Assembly (NCBI GenBank): GCA_030433055.1
Contig: JAUILJ010000126.1
Span: 1 to 12,953 of the forward strand
Source: Polyangia bacterium
GTDB lineage: Bacteria > Myxococcota_A > Polyangia > Polyangiales > Polyangiaceae
Length of the DNA stretch: 12,953 nucleotides
Direction: 5' to 3'
Shown here: positions 6,369 to 12,953 of the stretch, in pieces
Numbering within the stretch: the first letter of the stretch is position 1
How the letters are laid out: every line of letters begins with the position of its first letter
Program-made: the position numbers and the translations under genes
The notes under the pieces: model-generated
The model's input: the letters and a program-made list of their open reading frames with translations, nothing else
Databases searched by the model: none
Told to the model about the DNA's origin: nothing

Positions 6369-7310
6369 GTGGGGGCGGTGAATCGACTCACTCGCTTGGC
6401 CGACGGCCGACGTTTGCCGTGCGGATCCGTTTTTGGGATCTGCACGGCGCTCCTCGGTGTCGCTTGTGGTGGTCCACCGCCCTCGCAGTTTCCGAGTGCT
6501 GACAAGGCGCTCGAGCGCATGCGCGCGACTCAGAGCTGCAGTCGCGGCGTGCGCGCGGACGCGAAGATCGACTACTTCGGGGATGAGGGCCGAGTGCGCA
6601 CGAGCGCGCTGTTCTTCGCCGTCCGCCCCGAGAACCTACGCTTCGACGTGCTCGCGCCGAGTAACCTCGGCATGGCGCTGATCCTCACTTCGGATGGCGA
6701 GCGCTTCGCACTGGCGGACAAGCTCAACGGGGTGTTCCTCCACGGTCCGGCGCGCACCTGCAATGTCGAGCGATTCACTCAGGTGCCCGTGCCGCCTCAC
6801 GCGTTGGTCACCTTGATGGGCGGTGAAGCGCCCGTGTTGGTGCATCAACCGCAGCAAGCCAGCATCGAGTGGGACGGGGCGTTTCTCGGGGGCGGTGCCT
6901 ACGAGATCAGCATCCGCTCGAAGCACGAAGCAAGCCAGACCATCCGCCTCGAGCCCTACGATGAAGACTGGGAGAAGCCGTGGAGCGAGCAGCGGCTTCG
7001 GGTCGTCGAGGTCCGGGTGCAGCAGCGCGACTACGTGCTCTACGAGGCAATTCTCAAAGACTACGAGCCCGCACACACGGCCAAACCGTTCGTCGATCCC
7101 GACGGCCTAGGCTCCGACATCCCACCGAGTGGTCCCGCGTGCGACGCCCAGTTGCCCCGCAGCGTCCGCATCGAAGTGCCGGAGCAAGACAAGGACTTGA
7201 CGATGCGCATCAAGTCCATCGAGCACAATCCTCCGCTCCTCGAAGGTACCTTCATCCAGACCCCTTCTGGCGGGATGAAGGTTCAAAGCTCCTACTGCGA
7301 GGATCGCTAG
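6369..7310 (+). CDS. Probable outer-membrane lipoprotein of the LolA/LolB/DUF4292-like type
   Basis: A 313-aa product from GTG 6369; the GTG at 6378 (310 aa) is an equally good start, with GAGGG eight bases ahead of it. A short basic N-region, a hydrophobic stretch (VFGICTALLGVA) and Cys-Gly-Gly suggest a lipoprotein signal, although Gly at -3 is not ideal for a lipobox. The mature part resembles LolA/LolB/DUF4292-type beta half-barrels: an early strand pair (ADAKIDYFGDEGRVRTSALF), then P-E-N-L-R-F-D-V-L-A-P, a SDGERFALADKLNGVFLHGP strand set and a segment ending PHALVTLMGG. That class binds or carries lipid or lipoprotein at the outer membrane; the exact substrate is not shown. It starts 2 bases after the HARE-HTH gene's stop, so cotranscription is likely. 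It converges on the GDPD gene with only 51 bases between. Confidence 0.75.
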   Translation: MGAVNRLTRLADGRRLPCGSVFGICTALLGVACGGPPPSQFPSADKALERMRATQSCSRGVRADAKIDYFGDEGRVRTSALFFAVRPENLRFDVLAPSNLGMALILTSDGERFALADKLNGVFLHGPARTCNVERFTQVPVPPHALVTLMGGEAPVLVHQPQQASIEWDGAFLGGGAYEISIRSKHEASQTIRLEPYDEDWEKPWSEQRLRVVEVRVQQRDYVLYEAILKDYEPAHTAKPFVDPDGLGSDIPPSGPACDAQLPRSVRIEVPEQDKDLTMRIKSIEHNPPLLEGTFIQTPSGGMKVQSSYCEDR

Positions 7311-7361
7311 TTTCCGCGAGGTTCGGGGGGGAGACGCGCTGCTTCGAAATCGTTCGGCTCG

Positions 7362-8180
7362 TCACTCAGCGTCCAAGCTTTCACGGATCTTCGCCGGGCA
7401 GTCGCTGATGATCGCGTCGACTCCAACACGGGTGAGTCGGATCGCTTCGCTCGCGTCGTTGACCGTCCAGACGTTCACGACGCTTCCCTGGGCGTGCAAC
7501 TCACTCACGAGCTCCGCGCTGGCGAGCTTTCCCTGGGGATGAACTGCCCGGAGGCGCAGCGCGGCGCGTGCCGCGCGCTGGCGAGTCGCGCGCAGCATGC
7601 GTGGCTGTCCCTCGTGGACCAGCCATGCGCCAGGCACTTCAGGCACCAGGCGGCGTAGCATCGCGACCAGCAGTGGATTGAAGCTAGAGAACAGGATGAA
7701 GTGGCCAGGGTCCGGGAAATCCCGCGCCAGCGCTGCGCACCCCTGGACGAGGCGCAGATGCTGCAACGCCTGGGTGCGAGAGTTCGGATGCAGGTCGCTC
7801 TTCAGCTCGACGTTCACGCGCAGCGAGTGCGCGTGGCAGAAGCTCAGCACGCGGCGTAGGTTGGGTACTCGCTGACCGTCGCCCACGTCGATGGCATCGA
7901 GCTCGGCGCGGCTCAGCTGGTCAACACGCCGGCGGTCGCGGCCCTGGGAGACACGCTCGAGGGTGGCGTCATGCACGACGACCACGTCACCCTCCCTGCT
8001 GAGGCGCACGTCGAGCTCGACGCCGTCTGCGCCCTCGTCACGCGCGAGCTCGAAGGCTGCGAGGGTGTTCTCCGGCGCCGCGTGGCGCGCCCCTCGGTGG
8101 CCGAGAATCAGCGGAGGAGCTCCGATCGCACGGCGCCAACTGGCGTACACGTCTGAGTTCAGGGCCTCGTCCTGGGTCAC
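7362..8180 (-). CDS. Glycerophosphodiester phosphodiesterase (GDPD family)
   Basis: Hydrolyses glycerophosphodiesters to glycerol-3-phosphate and an alcohol. The GTG at 8180 gives 272 aa; a longer frame to 8333 is rejected because it overlaps the DHH gene and its extra residues are Arg-rich noise. Seen: H-R-G-A (His28), P-E-N-T (36-39), E-L-D-V (Glu55, Asp57), V-H-D (His70), V-N-V-E-L-K-S near residue 140, F-S-S-F-N-P, V-W-T-V-N-D and D-A-I-I-S-D-C-P near the C-terminus. This is the complete catalytic and metal-binding set of the TIM-barrel family. There is no signal peptide, so it is probably cytoplasmic and acts on phospholipid-derived headgroup esters. Its start overlaps the stop of the upstream DHH gene (GTGA), indicating translational coupling. 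Confidence 0.95.
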   Translation of the reverse strand: MTQDEALNSDVYASWRRAIGAPPLILGHRGARHAAPENTLAAFELARDEGADGVELDVRLSREGDVVVVHDATLERVSQGRDRRRVDQLSRAELDAIDVGDGQRVPNLRRVLSFCHAHSLRVNVELKSDLHPNSRTQALQHLRLVQGCAALARDFPDPGHFILFSSFNPLLVAMLRRLVPEVPGAWLVHEGQPRMLRATRQRAARAALRLRAVHPQGKLASAELVSELHAQGSVVNVWTVNDASEAIRLTRVGVDAIISDCPAKIRESLDAE

Positions 8181-9196
8181 TCCTCCAGCTCCTCGGCAAT
8201 TTCCCGCGCGACGGCGCGGGCGCGCTCGATGTCTTTGGACGCGAACGCGATCCCTCCCACCACCGGGTGCCCGCCGCCGCCGAAGCGCGCACAGATCTTC
8301 GAGATGTCGGTGTCGAGGCGACGTCCGGACCACGGATTGTAGCCGACGGAGATCTTCACGCCGGTTTTCAGTAGTCCAACCACGACCGAGTAGGTCGAGT
8401 CTGGATACAGCGCGTAGGTGACGAACTTTCCGATCACCTCGAGCGGCTTATCCGTCAAGTCGACCAGGACGACGCGCCCCCGGCGCTCGGCTCGTTGCTT
8501 GACGCGAGCCTGGAAGTCGCGATGCCGCGAGGCAATGGGGGTGTAGAGTCGCTGGATGTCTGGGCTGAGCGCCACCTCTACCAGCGGTTCCCCCAGAAGC
8601 CGGGGCACCAGGCGCTTGATCAGTCTGTCATCACCGTAGTGCTCGACCACGCTGACCAGCTGCATCACCGGGCTCGTGCGGTCCACGGCTTGCTCCGCAG
8701 ACTCGAAGCTCGCGGTGTCCACACGATCGGCCCACTCGATCACAGGCTTCAGGTCGTCCAGATCCAGTCCAAAGCGCGCGGTCGCGGTCTCCGCGATCAG
8801 GCGTGAACATGAGCCAACGCTCGGGTCGTAGAACATGCGCCGCTCTGTCGATGCGTCGAGACGGTCCTCGTAGTCTTGCCGTGCGGCAGCAGATTCGAAG
8901 GCAGTGGGATGGTGGTCGAAGAACCACGTCAGGTGTCGAGACGCGGAGTAGCGATAGTCCAGGATGGCCGTGATATCGGCGCCGGAAAGCGCGGAATCTG
9001 GCCGCCGCTGTGCATGGCCATATCCGCACGCCAGGTAGTTGAAGCGCAGCGGTCCCCCTTCGAGCTTCGTCAGCATGTGTGTGAACAGCGCCGCGCTCAC
9101 CAGACCGTCGAAGCAGTGACCGTGGGTCGCGACGAGGACCTTCGGGGAGGGAGCAACCACGAGGCCGCTGTAGCACGATGTCCCACATTGACGCAC
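8177..9196 (-). CDS. DHH-family phosphoesterase
   Basis: A 339-aa predicted metal-dependent phosphoesterase or exonuclease-like enzyme, cytoplasmic. Seen: motif I as T-H-G-H-C-F-D-G (His25, His27, Asp30; a variant of the usual D-H-x-x-x-D), motif II Asp80 in I-L-D-Y-R, motif III D-H-H (94-96) in FFDHHPTAF, a motif IV-like E-W-A-D-R-V-D-T, and the DHHA1 glycine loop R-F-G-G-G-G-H-P near residue 310. DHH relatives include RecJ, NrnA-type nanoRNase/pAp phosphatases, c-di-AMP hydrolases and exopolyphosphatases; nothing here fixes the substrate, but the length and DHHA1 end fit the small NrnA-like group. Start GTG 9196 has no good ribosome site; GTG at 9160 is an alternative. Four-base overlap couples it to the GDPD gene. 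Confidence 0.9.
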   Translation of the reverse strand: MRQCGTSCYSGLVVAPSPKVLVATHGHCFDGLVSAALFTHMLTKLEGGPLRFNYLACGYGHAQRRPDSALSGADITAILDYRYSASRHLTWFFDHHPTAFESAAARQDYEDRLDASTERRMFYDPSVGSCSRLIAETATARFGLDLDDLKPVIEWADRVDTASFESAEQAVDRTSPVMQLVSVVEHYGDDRLIKRLVPRLLGEPLVEVALSPDIQRLYTPIASRHRDFQARVKQRAERRGRVVLVDLTDKPLEVIGKFVTYALYPDSTYSVVVGLLKTGVKISVGYNPWSGRRLDTDISKICARFGGGGHPVVGGIAFASKDIERARAVAREIAEELEE

Positions 9197-9446
9197 GTGC
9201 GACAGCCCAGAAGACTAGCTCGCTTCACCTCACCCCCCCCTCACACGATTGAAACGGCTTGCAACGCTTTGACTGCGCGCCTCGTCAGAAGGGCATGGGA
9301 GCGCCGCGTACAATCCCAAAGCGCGCTATAGGCAGGCTCGGTAGGGCGAGTGTAAGCTCGCGTACGTTCATCGGTTTCTAAAGCCCCAGCGGGTCGCGGT
9401 CAGCATGTCCGCGCAGCATCCGTGGTGTTTGGGGGGAGGCAAGACC
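9197..9446. promoter_or_regulatory. Divergent promoter region between DHH gene and lipoprotein pair
   Basis: This 250-base spacer separates two oppositely oriented transcription units and must hold promoters for both. For the plus strand, TACAAT at 9309-9314 is a good -10 box, but no TTGACA-like box sits at the right distance. Near the DHH start is a run of eight C (9233-9240) within ctcacccccccc, related to the first nine bases of the palindromic element in murB and dprA. A strong GGGAGG ribosome site ends at 9439. Confidence 0.4.
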
Positions 9447-10124
9447 ATGCGTCGTTCAACGGTATTCTTGGTGGCAGCGGTTGCGGTTTCTCTGGTCCAG
9501 ATCGGATGCCGCAAGAAGGAAGAAGAGAAGGATCCCCAGCTTGCGGGGTATCAGCAGCAACAACAGCCCTATGGCCAGCAGCCCTACGGCCAGCAGCCAA
9601 CGGCTCAGCCGACCGCCGCTCCATCTGCGCAGCCAGCGAACCCCCTGGGCGCCATCTTCAGCGATCCCAATGCCCTGCAGGGCATCTTGTCCGGGGCGCT
9701 GGCGGGCAGTCAGGCGACCCTCGGAGCGGTGACCGGCGGAGAGCTCGGCCCCATCCAGAGCGGCATCCAGATGAACGCCGGGACGTCCGCCAAGGGCGCG
9801 CGCCCCGAGGGCGAGCTGATGAGCGCCAAGCTCCAGCAGGACGGCCACGCTCAGGCCACCGTCACGCTGCAACCGGGCAAGTGCTACACGGTCATCGGCT
9901 TCGGTGGGCTAGGCGTGTTCGAGTACCAGATCAACATCACGACCGCGCCTCCGCTGCCGCCACAGGTGCTGGCGCAGAGCGCCCCTGGCGGGGGAAACCA
10001 GCCTGTGGTTGGGGCGAACGAGCAGTGCTTGCGCAGCCCAAGCCCAATCGCCATGCCCGTCACGGTCGATATGCACGTGGTGAAGGGTCAAGGCATGGTA
10101 GGCGCTCAAGCCTACTCCAAGTGA
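9447..10124 (+). CDS. Lipoprotein with Gln/Pro-rich linker and C-terminal GKCYTVIG domain (first of a paralogous pair)
   Basis: A 225-aa product. ATG 9447 is chosen over an in-frame ATG at 9405 because GGGGGGAGG lies seven bases upstream and a signal peptide follows directly: MRRS, a hydrophobic core (TVFLVAAVAVSLVQIG) and Cys21, with C-R-K-K-E-E-E as the mature start. Gln at -3 is unusual for a lipobox. A Gln/Pro/Tyr linker with PYGQQ repeats (about 35-65) leads to a Gly/Ala-rich middle part and a C-terminal beta-rich domain of about 95 residues with G-K-C-Y-T-V-I-G-F-G-G-L-G-V, a second Cys (E-Q-C-L-R) and a terminal V-G-A-Q-A-Y-S-K. The same signature recurs in the next gene. I know no experimental function; probably a surface or periplasmic lipoprotein. 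The two genes are 13 bases apart. Confidence 0.85.
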   Translation: MRRSTVFLVAAVAVSLVQIGCRKKEEEKDPQLAGYQQQQQPYGQQPYGQQPTAQPTAAPSAQPANPLGAIFSDPNALQGILSGALAGSQATLGAVTGGELGPIQSGIQMNAGTSAKGARPEGELMSAKLQQDGHAQATVTLQPGKCYTVIGFGGLGVFEYQINITTAPPLPPQVLAQSAPGGGNQPVVGANEQCLRSPSPIAMPVTVDMHVVKGQGMVGAQAYSK

Positions 10125-10137
10125 TCCTCGAGGAATT

Positions 10138-10800
10138 ATGTACAGATACTCCGAGCCCCGCAGCGTGGGCGGCGTGCGCCGCTTCCGTGGGGCAAAGCAG
10201 TTGCTGAGCGTCGGCGCTTGGCTGGGCATCGGTGCCCTGGTCGTGGTGGGCTGTCGCAAGAAGGAGGAGGTGGAGTATCCACCGCCGAACCCGAGCGCCA
10301 GCGCCACGCAGACCGCGACCGCACCGCCGACCAACACGGTGCCCACCGCCACCGCAACCCCCGACGCAGGGCCTCCGCCGCCCCCCGAGCCCGTCGCGCT
10401 CGATCCGCTGACGCTGGAGGACATGGGCAAGGCGATCAAGAAGCGAGTCGGCAAGCAGGCGCCTTACCCGATGAAAGCGGTGGACAAGCCGTTCGGCGCG
10501 GTGTTGCAGGAGGGGCAGACCTACGAGGTGCCGCTCATGGTCGCCGGTGGGAAGTGCTACTCGGTGATCGCCCAGGGCGGCACGGGGATCGTCGAGCTGG
10601 ACATCGAGATCAAGCTCGAGCCCATCCCGAACCTGCCGCTGCCCATCAACCCGACCTTCGCGGTGGACAGCACTGGCGGGGCTGAAGCCGCCATCACGCC
10701 CTGCGTGAAGAATGTCTTGCCCAGCGGGATCCCGGGCAAGGTGATCCTCAAGGCAACACGCGGATCGGGTCCGGTGGCGGCCCAGGTGTTCATGAAGTAG
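10138..10800 (+). CDS. Lipoprotein with Pro/Thr-rich linker and C-terminal GKCYSVIA domain (second of the pair)
   Basis: A 220-aa product from ATG 10138, preceded by GAGGA with only three bases between, shorter than usual. The signal has a long N-region (MYRYSEPRSVGG onward), a hydrophobic core (GAWLGIGALVV) and lipobox V-V-G-C at Cys39, then R-K-K-E-E. A Pro/Ser/Ala/Thr linker (about 48-88) separates the anchor from a C-terminal domain with Q-E-G-Q-T-Y-E-V, G-K-C-Y-S-V-I-A-Q-G-G-T-G-I-V-E-L-D, a second Cys (T-P-C-V-K-N) and the end G-P-V-A-A-Q-V-F-M-K. Architecture and motif order equal those of the preceding gene, so the pair arose by tandem duplication, and the two Cys residues may form a conserved disulfide. 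The role is unknown; outer-membrane or periplasmic-face location is inferred. Confidence 0.86.
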   Translation: MYRYSEPRSVGGVRRFRGAKQLLSVGAWLGIGALVVVGCRKKEEVEYPPPNPSASATQTATAPPTNTVPTATATPDAGPPPPPEPVALDPLTLEDMGKAIKKRVGKQAPYPMKAVDKPFGAVLQEGQTYEVPLMVAGGKCYSVIAQGGTGIVELDIEIKLEPIPNLPLPINPTFAVDSTGGAEAAITPCVKNVLPSGIPGKVILKATRGSGPVAAQVFMK

Positions 10801-10802
10801 GG

Positions 10803-10855
10803 CCCAGAGCCCTGCGTGCCGAGCGCGGCTGCGTACCGAGTGCGCCTGCTCTGGG
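10803..10855 (+). terminator. Large hairpin after the lipoprotein pair
   Basis: CCCAGAGC (10803-10810) and GCTCTGGG (10848-10855) are a perfect 8-bp inverted repeat with a 37-base GC-rich loop, starting two bases after the stop of the second lipoprotein gene. No T-run follows. It may protect the 3' end or help termination. Confidence 0.35.
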
Positions 10856-10879
10856 TGCAGGGGTGCGATTAGCCAGCAA

Positions 10880-10909
10880 CCGCCCGCTGCTCGATCCGAC
10901 AGCGGGCGG
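10880..10909. terminator. 10-bp perfect hairpin overlapping the dprA start
   Basis: CCGCCCGCTG (10880-10889) and CAGCGGGCGG (10900-10909) pair perfectly around a 10-base loop. There is no T-run, so intrinsic termination is doubtful, but the strength and placement after the lipoprotein operon fit a terminator. The right arm ends on the first base of the dprA GTG and would cover any ribosome site there, so it may alternatively limit dprA translation, or the true dprA start lies further in. Confidence 0.45.
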
Positions 10910-11922
10910 TGACGCGTCTACCACCTCCCCGTGTGCCTGCCTCCCGAGTCCTCCGCGGCTCGTCGCTTCCTTCGCGGCTGAGTGACCTCGAGGATCCGCC
11001 CGCCACGCTGTGGTTGCGTGGCGCGCTGCCTGTGGGGCCCAGCGTCGCGGTCGTCGGAACGCGCCGTCCATCAGCCCAGGGGCGAGAGTTTGCCGCTCGG
11101 TTGGTACGTGACCTGGCGCGCCGCGGCGTTTGCATTCTCAGCGGCGGGGCCACGGGGATTGATCAGGTAGCGCACGAAGCCGCGCTGGACGCCCGTGGGC
11201 AAACCATCGTGGTGGCTCCAGCGAGCTTCGAAAGGCCGTACCCCGAGGAGAACGCTGAGCTGTTCGGAAGTGTGCTGCGCGCTGGCGGAGGCTATCTGAG
11301 TGTAGTTCCTGACGGAAACGTTGCGGAGCAGTGGGGCTTCTTTCGCCGCAACTCGGTGATGGCCGCGCTGGCCCACGTCGTGGTCGCGATCGAGTCCACG
11401 GTGCGCAGCGGGACGCGGAACACCACGGCTCGCGCGCGCAAGCTGGGCCGCCCGGTGTTCTGGCCGCCGGCGCCCCCTTGGGACAAGCGCCGGAGCGGGT
11501 TCGTCGCGGAATATCGCTTGGGCGGCGTGACGCCGCTGTTCGACGCGCGAGACGTGCTGCGCTGCTTGGCGGCTCAGCGGCTGTATGGCCTACCCGGCGC
11601 TGAGGCTGCGCAGCTCGACTTCGAGAGCCTGTGGTCGAGTGAAGAGTCCGACGCCGCGCTCTCACCCCCAATCCCAGAAGCTTCCGTCCCTTCGATCGGG
11701 GGTGAGGCGCGCCACGAGTCCAACGTGCGCCCGACGCTCGTCGCCGTCTCTACGGGCGATCCGGCGCGTCTGGTTGAATCGCTGCAAGCAGGGCCCAAGA
11801 GCGGCAGCGATCTGGTCGAGGCGCTGGCGTGGTCTCGGGATGCCGTCGAACGCGCGCTGGTACAGCTGACGCTGGAGGGTCGCGTGGAGCGCGACCGTAG
11901 AGGGCGCTTTCGCCTGGCGTGA
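10909..11922 (+). CDS. dprA: DNA processing protein DprA/Smf, divergent
   Basis: Binds incoming single-stranded DNA and loads RecA during transformation; in non-competent bacteria it aids recombination. The 337-aa product starts at GTG 10909 (GTG 10933 is possible; no good ribosome site for either). The Rossmann core shows V-V-G-T-R-R-P-S, the phosphate loop S-G-G-A-T-G-I-D with Q-V-A-H-E-A-A-L, then Y-P-E-E-N-A-E-L-F, F-x-R-R-N-S and S-G-T-R-N-T-T-A. The last ~60 residues (LVESLQAGPKSGSDLVEAL onward) form the winged helix DprA_WH. There is no N-terminal SAM-like domain. The usual SG(S/T)L-x-TA and PG-x-x-x-x-x-x-x-G-x-N segments are altered (SGTRNTTA, then PPAPPWDKRRSG), so DNA binding may differ. 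Residues 251-266 are encoded by the palindromic element shared with murB. trmFO follows after 187 bases. Confidence 0.92.
   Translation: MTRLPPPRVPASRVLRGSSLPSRLSDLEDPPATLWLRGALPVGPSVAVVGTRRPSAQGREFAARLVRDLARRGVCILSGGATGIDQVAHEAALDARGQTIVVAPASFERPYPEENAELFGSVLRAGGGYLSVVPDGNVAEQWGFFRRNSVMAALAHVVVAIESTVRSGTRNTTARARKLGRPVFWPPAPPWDKRRSGFVAEYRLGGVTPLFDARDVLRCLAAQRLYGLPGAEAAQLDFESLWSSEESDAALSPPIPEASVPSIGGEARHESNVRPTLVAVSTGDPARLVESLQAGPKSGSDLVEALAWSRDAVERALVQLTLEGRVERDRRGRFRLA
11661..11706. repeat. Palindromic GC-rich element inside dprA
   Basis: CTCACCCCC (11661-11669) and GGGGGTGAG (11698-11706) are a perfect 9-bp inverted repeat with a 28-base loop. The left arm runs on as ctcacccccaatccca, one base different from the murB copy, and the right side gggggtgaggcgc (11698-11710) equals 3013-3025 exactly. 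It encodes the variable linker between the Rossmann core and the winged helix. Confidence 0.6.
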
Positions 11923-12109
11923 GCTGAAGTCTGCCGACGCTGGCCGTTCTCACGGCGTCGCTAGCGCGCTGGCAGGTCGATGGGAGGTGCAAGCGCGTGG
12001 ATTGAACTGCACCGCGGAGCAAGAAAGCCTGGTTGCCCGAGGTGATTCGGCTTTCGAGGGCGGGCGTGACTTGCCCCGGCTGGCGCCGAGTGCGATAGCC
12101 AGCCGCAGC

Positions 12110-12439
12110 ATGGCGGACGTCACCATCATCGGCGCTGGATTGGCGGGCTCGGAGGCTGCGCTGCAGCTAGCGCGGCGCGGCTGCTCCGTGCGCCTGCTCG
12201 AGCAAAAGCCTCAGAAGCGCACCCCGGCTCAAAGCAGCGACTCGCTCTGCGAGCTGGTGTGCTCGAACTCGTTCAGGGGCGCGCACCTGACGAACGCGGT
12301 CGGACTGCTCAAGGAGGAGATGCGCCGCCTGGGCTCGGAAGTAATGCAGGCCGCGGAGCTGTCGAAGGTGCCCGCTGGCGGAGCGCTGGCCGTGGACCGT
12401 GAAAAATTCTCCGCGGAAATGACGCGGCGCCTGACGGAG
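12110..12439 (+). CDS. trmFO: TrmFO, tRNA uracil-54 methyltransferase, N-terminal quarter only
   Basis: TrmFO makes ribothymidine at position 54 of tRNA using methylenetetrahydrofolate and FAD. The ATG at 12110 gives the typical start M-A-D-V-T-I-I-G-A-G-L-A-G-S-E-A-A with the dinucleotide-binding glycines (8-13), then S-D-S-L-C-E-L-V-C-S-N-S-F-R-G with the conserved Cys51, the L-L-K-E-E-M-R motif and V-D-R-E-K-F-S-A-E-M (about 93-103). The frame is also open upstream to at least 11987, but family similarity begins at the ATG. No clear ribosome site. Only about 110 of ~440 residues are present before the sequence turns in frame into DnaG. In Bacillus the order is dprA-topA-trmFO; here topA is missing between them. 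Confidence 0.92.
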
Positions 12440-12953
12440 GAGCCGATCCTCTGTTTCGACGGCGACGAGGCCGGCCGCCGCGCCGCCGCCCGGGTGGCAC
12501 AGCGGGCGCTGCCGCTGTTGCAGCCGGGCCGCTCGCTGCGCTTCGCGCTCTTGCCGCCGGGCGAGGACCCGGACAGCCTGATCCGGGGCGACGGCGGCGC
12601 CGCGATGCGCGAAGCGTGCCGCAGGGCCCGGCCCCTGGTCGACATGGTCTGGGAGATGGAGACGGCCGGCCGGCCGAAGGACACGCCGGAGCGGCGCGCG
12701 GCGATCCGCAAGGCGCTGCGCGAGCGGGCCTTCGCCATCGCGGAACGCAGCGTGCAGCAGGACTATCTGGCGGAGTTCGACATGCGCCTGGAGCGCGCTT
12801 TCGGCCGTGGCGGCCGCGGCGGCGGCCACGGAGCCGGGCGCCCGGGCCATTGGGGCCATCGAGGCGGCCGCGCGGCGGCCGGCCGTGGCGGTCGGCAGGG
12901 CTGGGGGCGGGGCGCCTGGGATCGGCCGGGCGACATGCGGGCCGATGCCGGCC
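12440..12953 (+). CDS. dnaG: DnaG primase internal fragment, alphaproteobacterial-like, fused in frame to trmFO
   Basis: DnaG makes RNA primers at the replication fork. The frame of trmFO continues without a stop into E-P-I-L-C-F-D-G-D-E-A-G-R-R-A-A, the Toprim D-x-D segment of DnaG, then R-F-A-L-L-P-P-G-E-D-P-D-S-L-I and a helical part with D-T-P-E-R-R-A-A and F-A-I-A-E-R-S-V, ending in a Gly/Arg-rich linker at the window edge. This wording fits DnaG of Rhodospirillales-like Alphaproteobacteria rather than Myxococcota. The zinc ribbon, the N-terminal polymerase domain and the Toprim glutamate are absent, so the piece cannot be a working primase. GC content rises sharply at the joint. Most likely an assembly chimera. 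Confidence 0.88.

Noticed and set aside
8181..8333. Upstream extension of the GDPD frame
   Set aside because: The added residues are Arg-rich without family similarity and overlap the DHHA1 end of the DHH gene; the GTGA overlap start is much better.
9405..9446. Earlier ATG for the first lipoprotein
   Set aside because: It would place 14 extra residues before a signal peptide; the strong ribosome site and signal start both favour ATG 9447.
12167..12859. 230-aa minus-strand open frame near the right end
   Set aside because: It crosses the trmFO/dnaG joint and is Ala/Arg/Leu-rich shadow coding opposite clearly recognised protein sequence.
12440..12953. A genuine TrmFO-DnaG fusion enzyme as a novel system
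   Set aside because: Both halves lack their catalytic parts, the composition changes abruptly, and the second half looks alphaproteobacterial; an assembly chimera is the simpler explanation.

Overview
The window is a high-GC bacterial chromosome or metagenome contig. Strong third-position GC bias, frequent GTG starts, proline-rich lipoproteins whose mature N-terminus reads C-R-K-K-E and a large HARE-HTH/Mrr-type protein with an RD-repeat tract point to a myxobacterium-like member of the Myxococcota, probably near Polyangiales. This assignment is by family resemblance only. The last ~510 bases look alphaproteobacterial instead.

Layout from left to right. (1) The 3' three quarters of alaS (+), cut by the window edge, then a weak terminator and a 15-bp tandem repeat. 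(2) A minus-strand pair, a small conserved-looking protein of unknown function followed by murB (peptidoglycan precursor synthesis). (3) About 830 bases without a convincing gene, holding an AT-rich island with a duplicated 12-mer and several small repeats and hairpins. (4) A plus-strand pair: a 600-aa protein with an N-terminal HARE-HTH, an acidic region, a 115-residue Arg-Asp repeat and a C-terminal Mrr-like nuclease fold that appears to lack its catalytic residues, followed within a few bases by a LolA/LolB/DUF4292-like lipoprotein. (5) A minus-strand, translationally coupled pair, a DHH-family phosphoesterase and a glycerophosphodiester phosphodiesterase. (6) A plus-strand tandem pair of paralogous lipoproteins. 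(7) A divergent dprA, then the first 110 codons of trmFO.

At about 12,440 the trmFO reading frame changes abruptly, without a frameshift, into the middle of a DnaG primase Toprim domain that resembles alphaproteobacterial DnaG. Neither half could work alone, so this is most simply an assembly joint between two organisms. Interpretations of the right end should stop near 12,430.

Most genes are housekeeping: translation and tRNA modification (alaS, trmFO), cell wall (murB), phosphoesters (GDPD, DHH) and DNA uptake or recombination (dprA). The less ordinary parts are the HARE-HTH/RD-repeat/degenerate-Mrr protein, the paralogous lipoprotein pair, and a short palindromic GC-rich element that seems to have inserted in frame into linkers of both murB and dprA.
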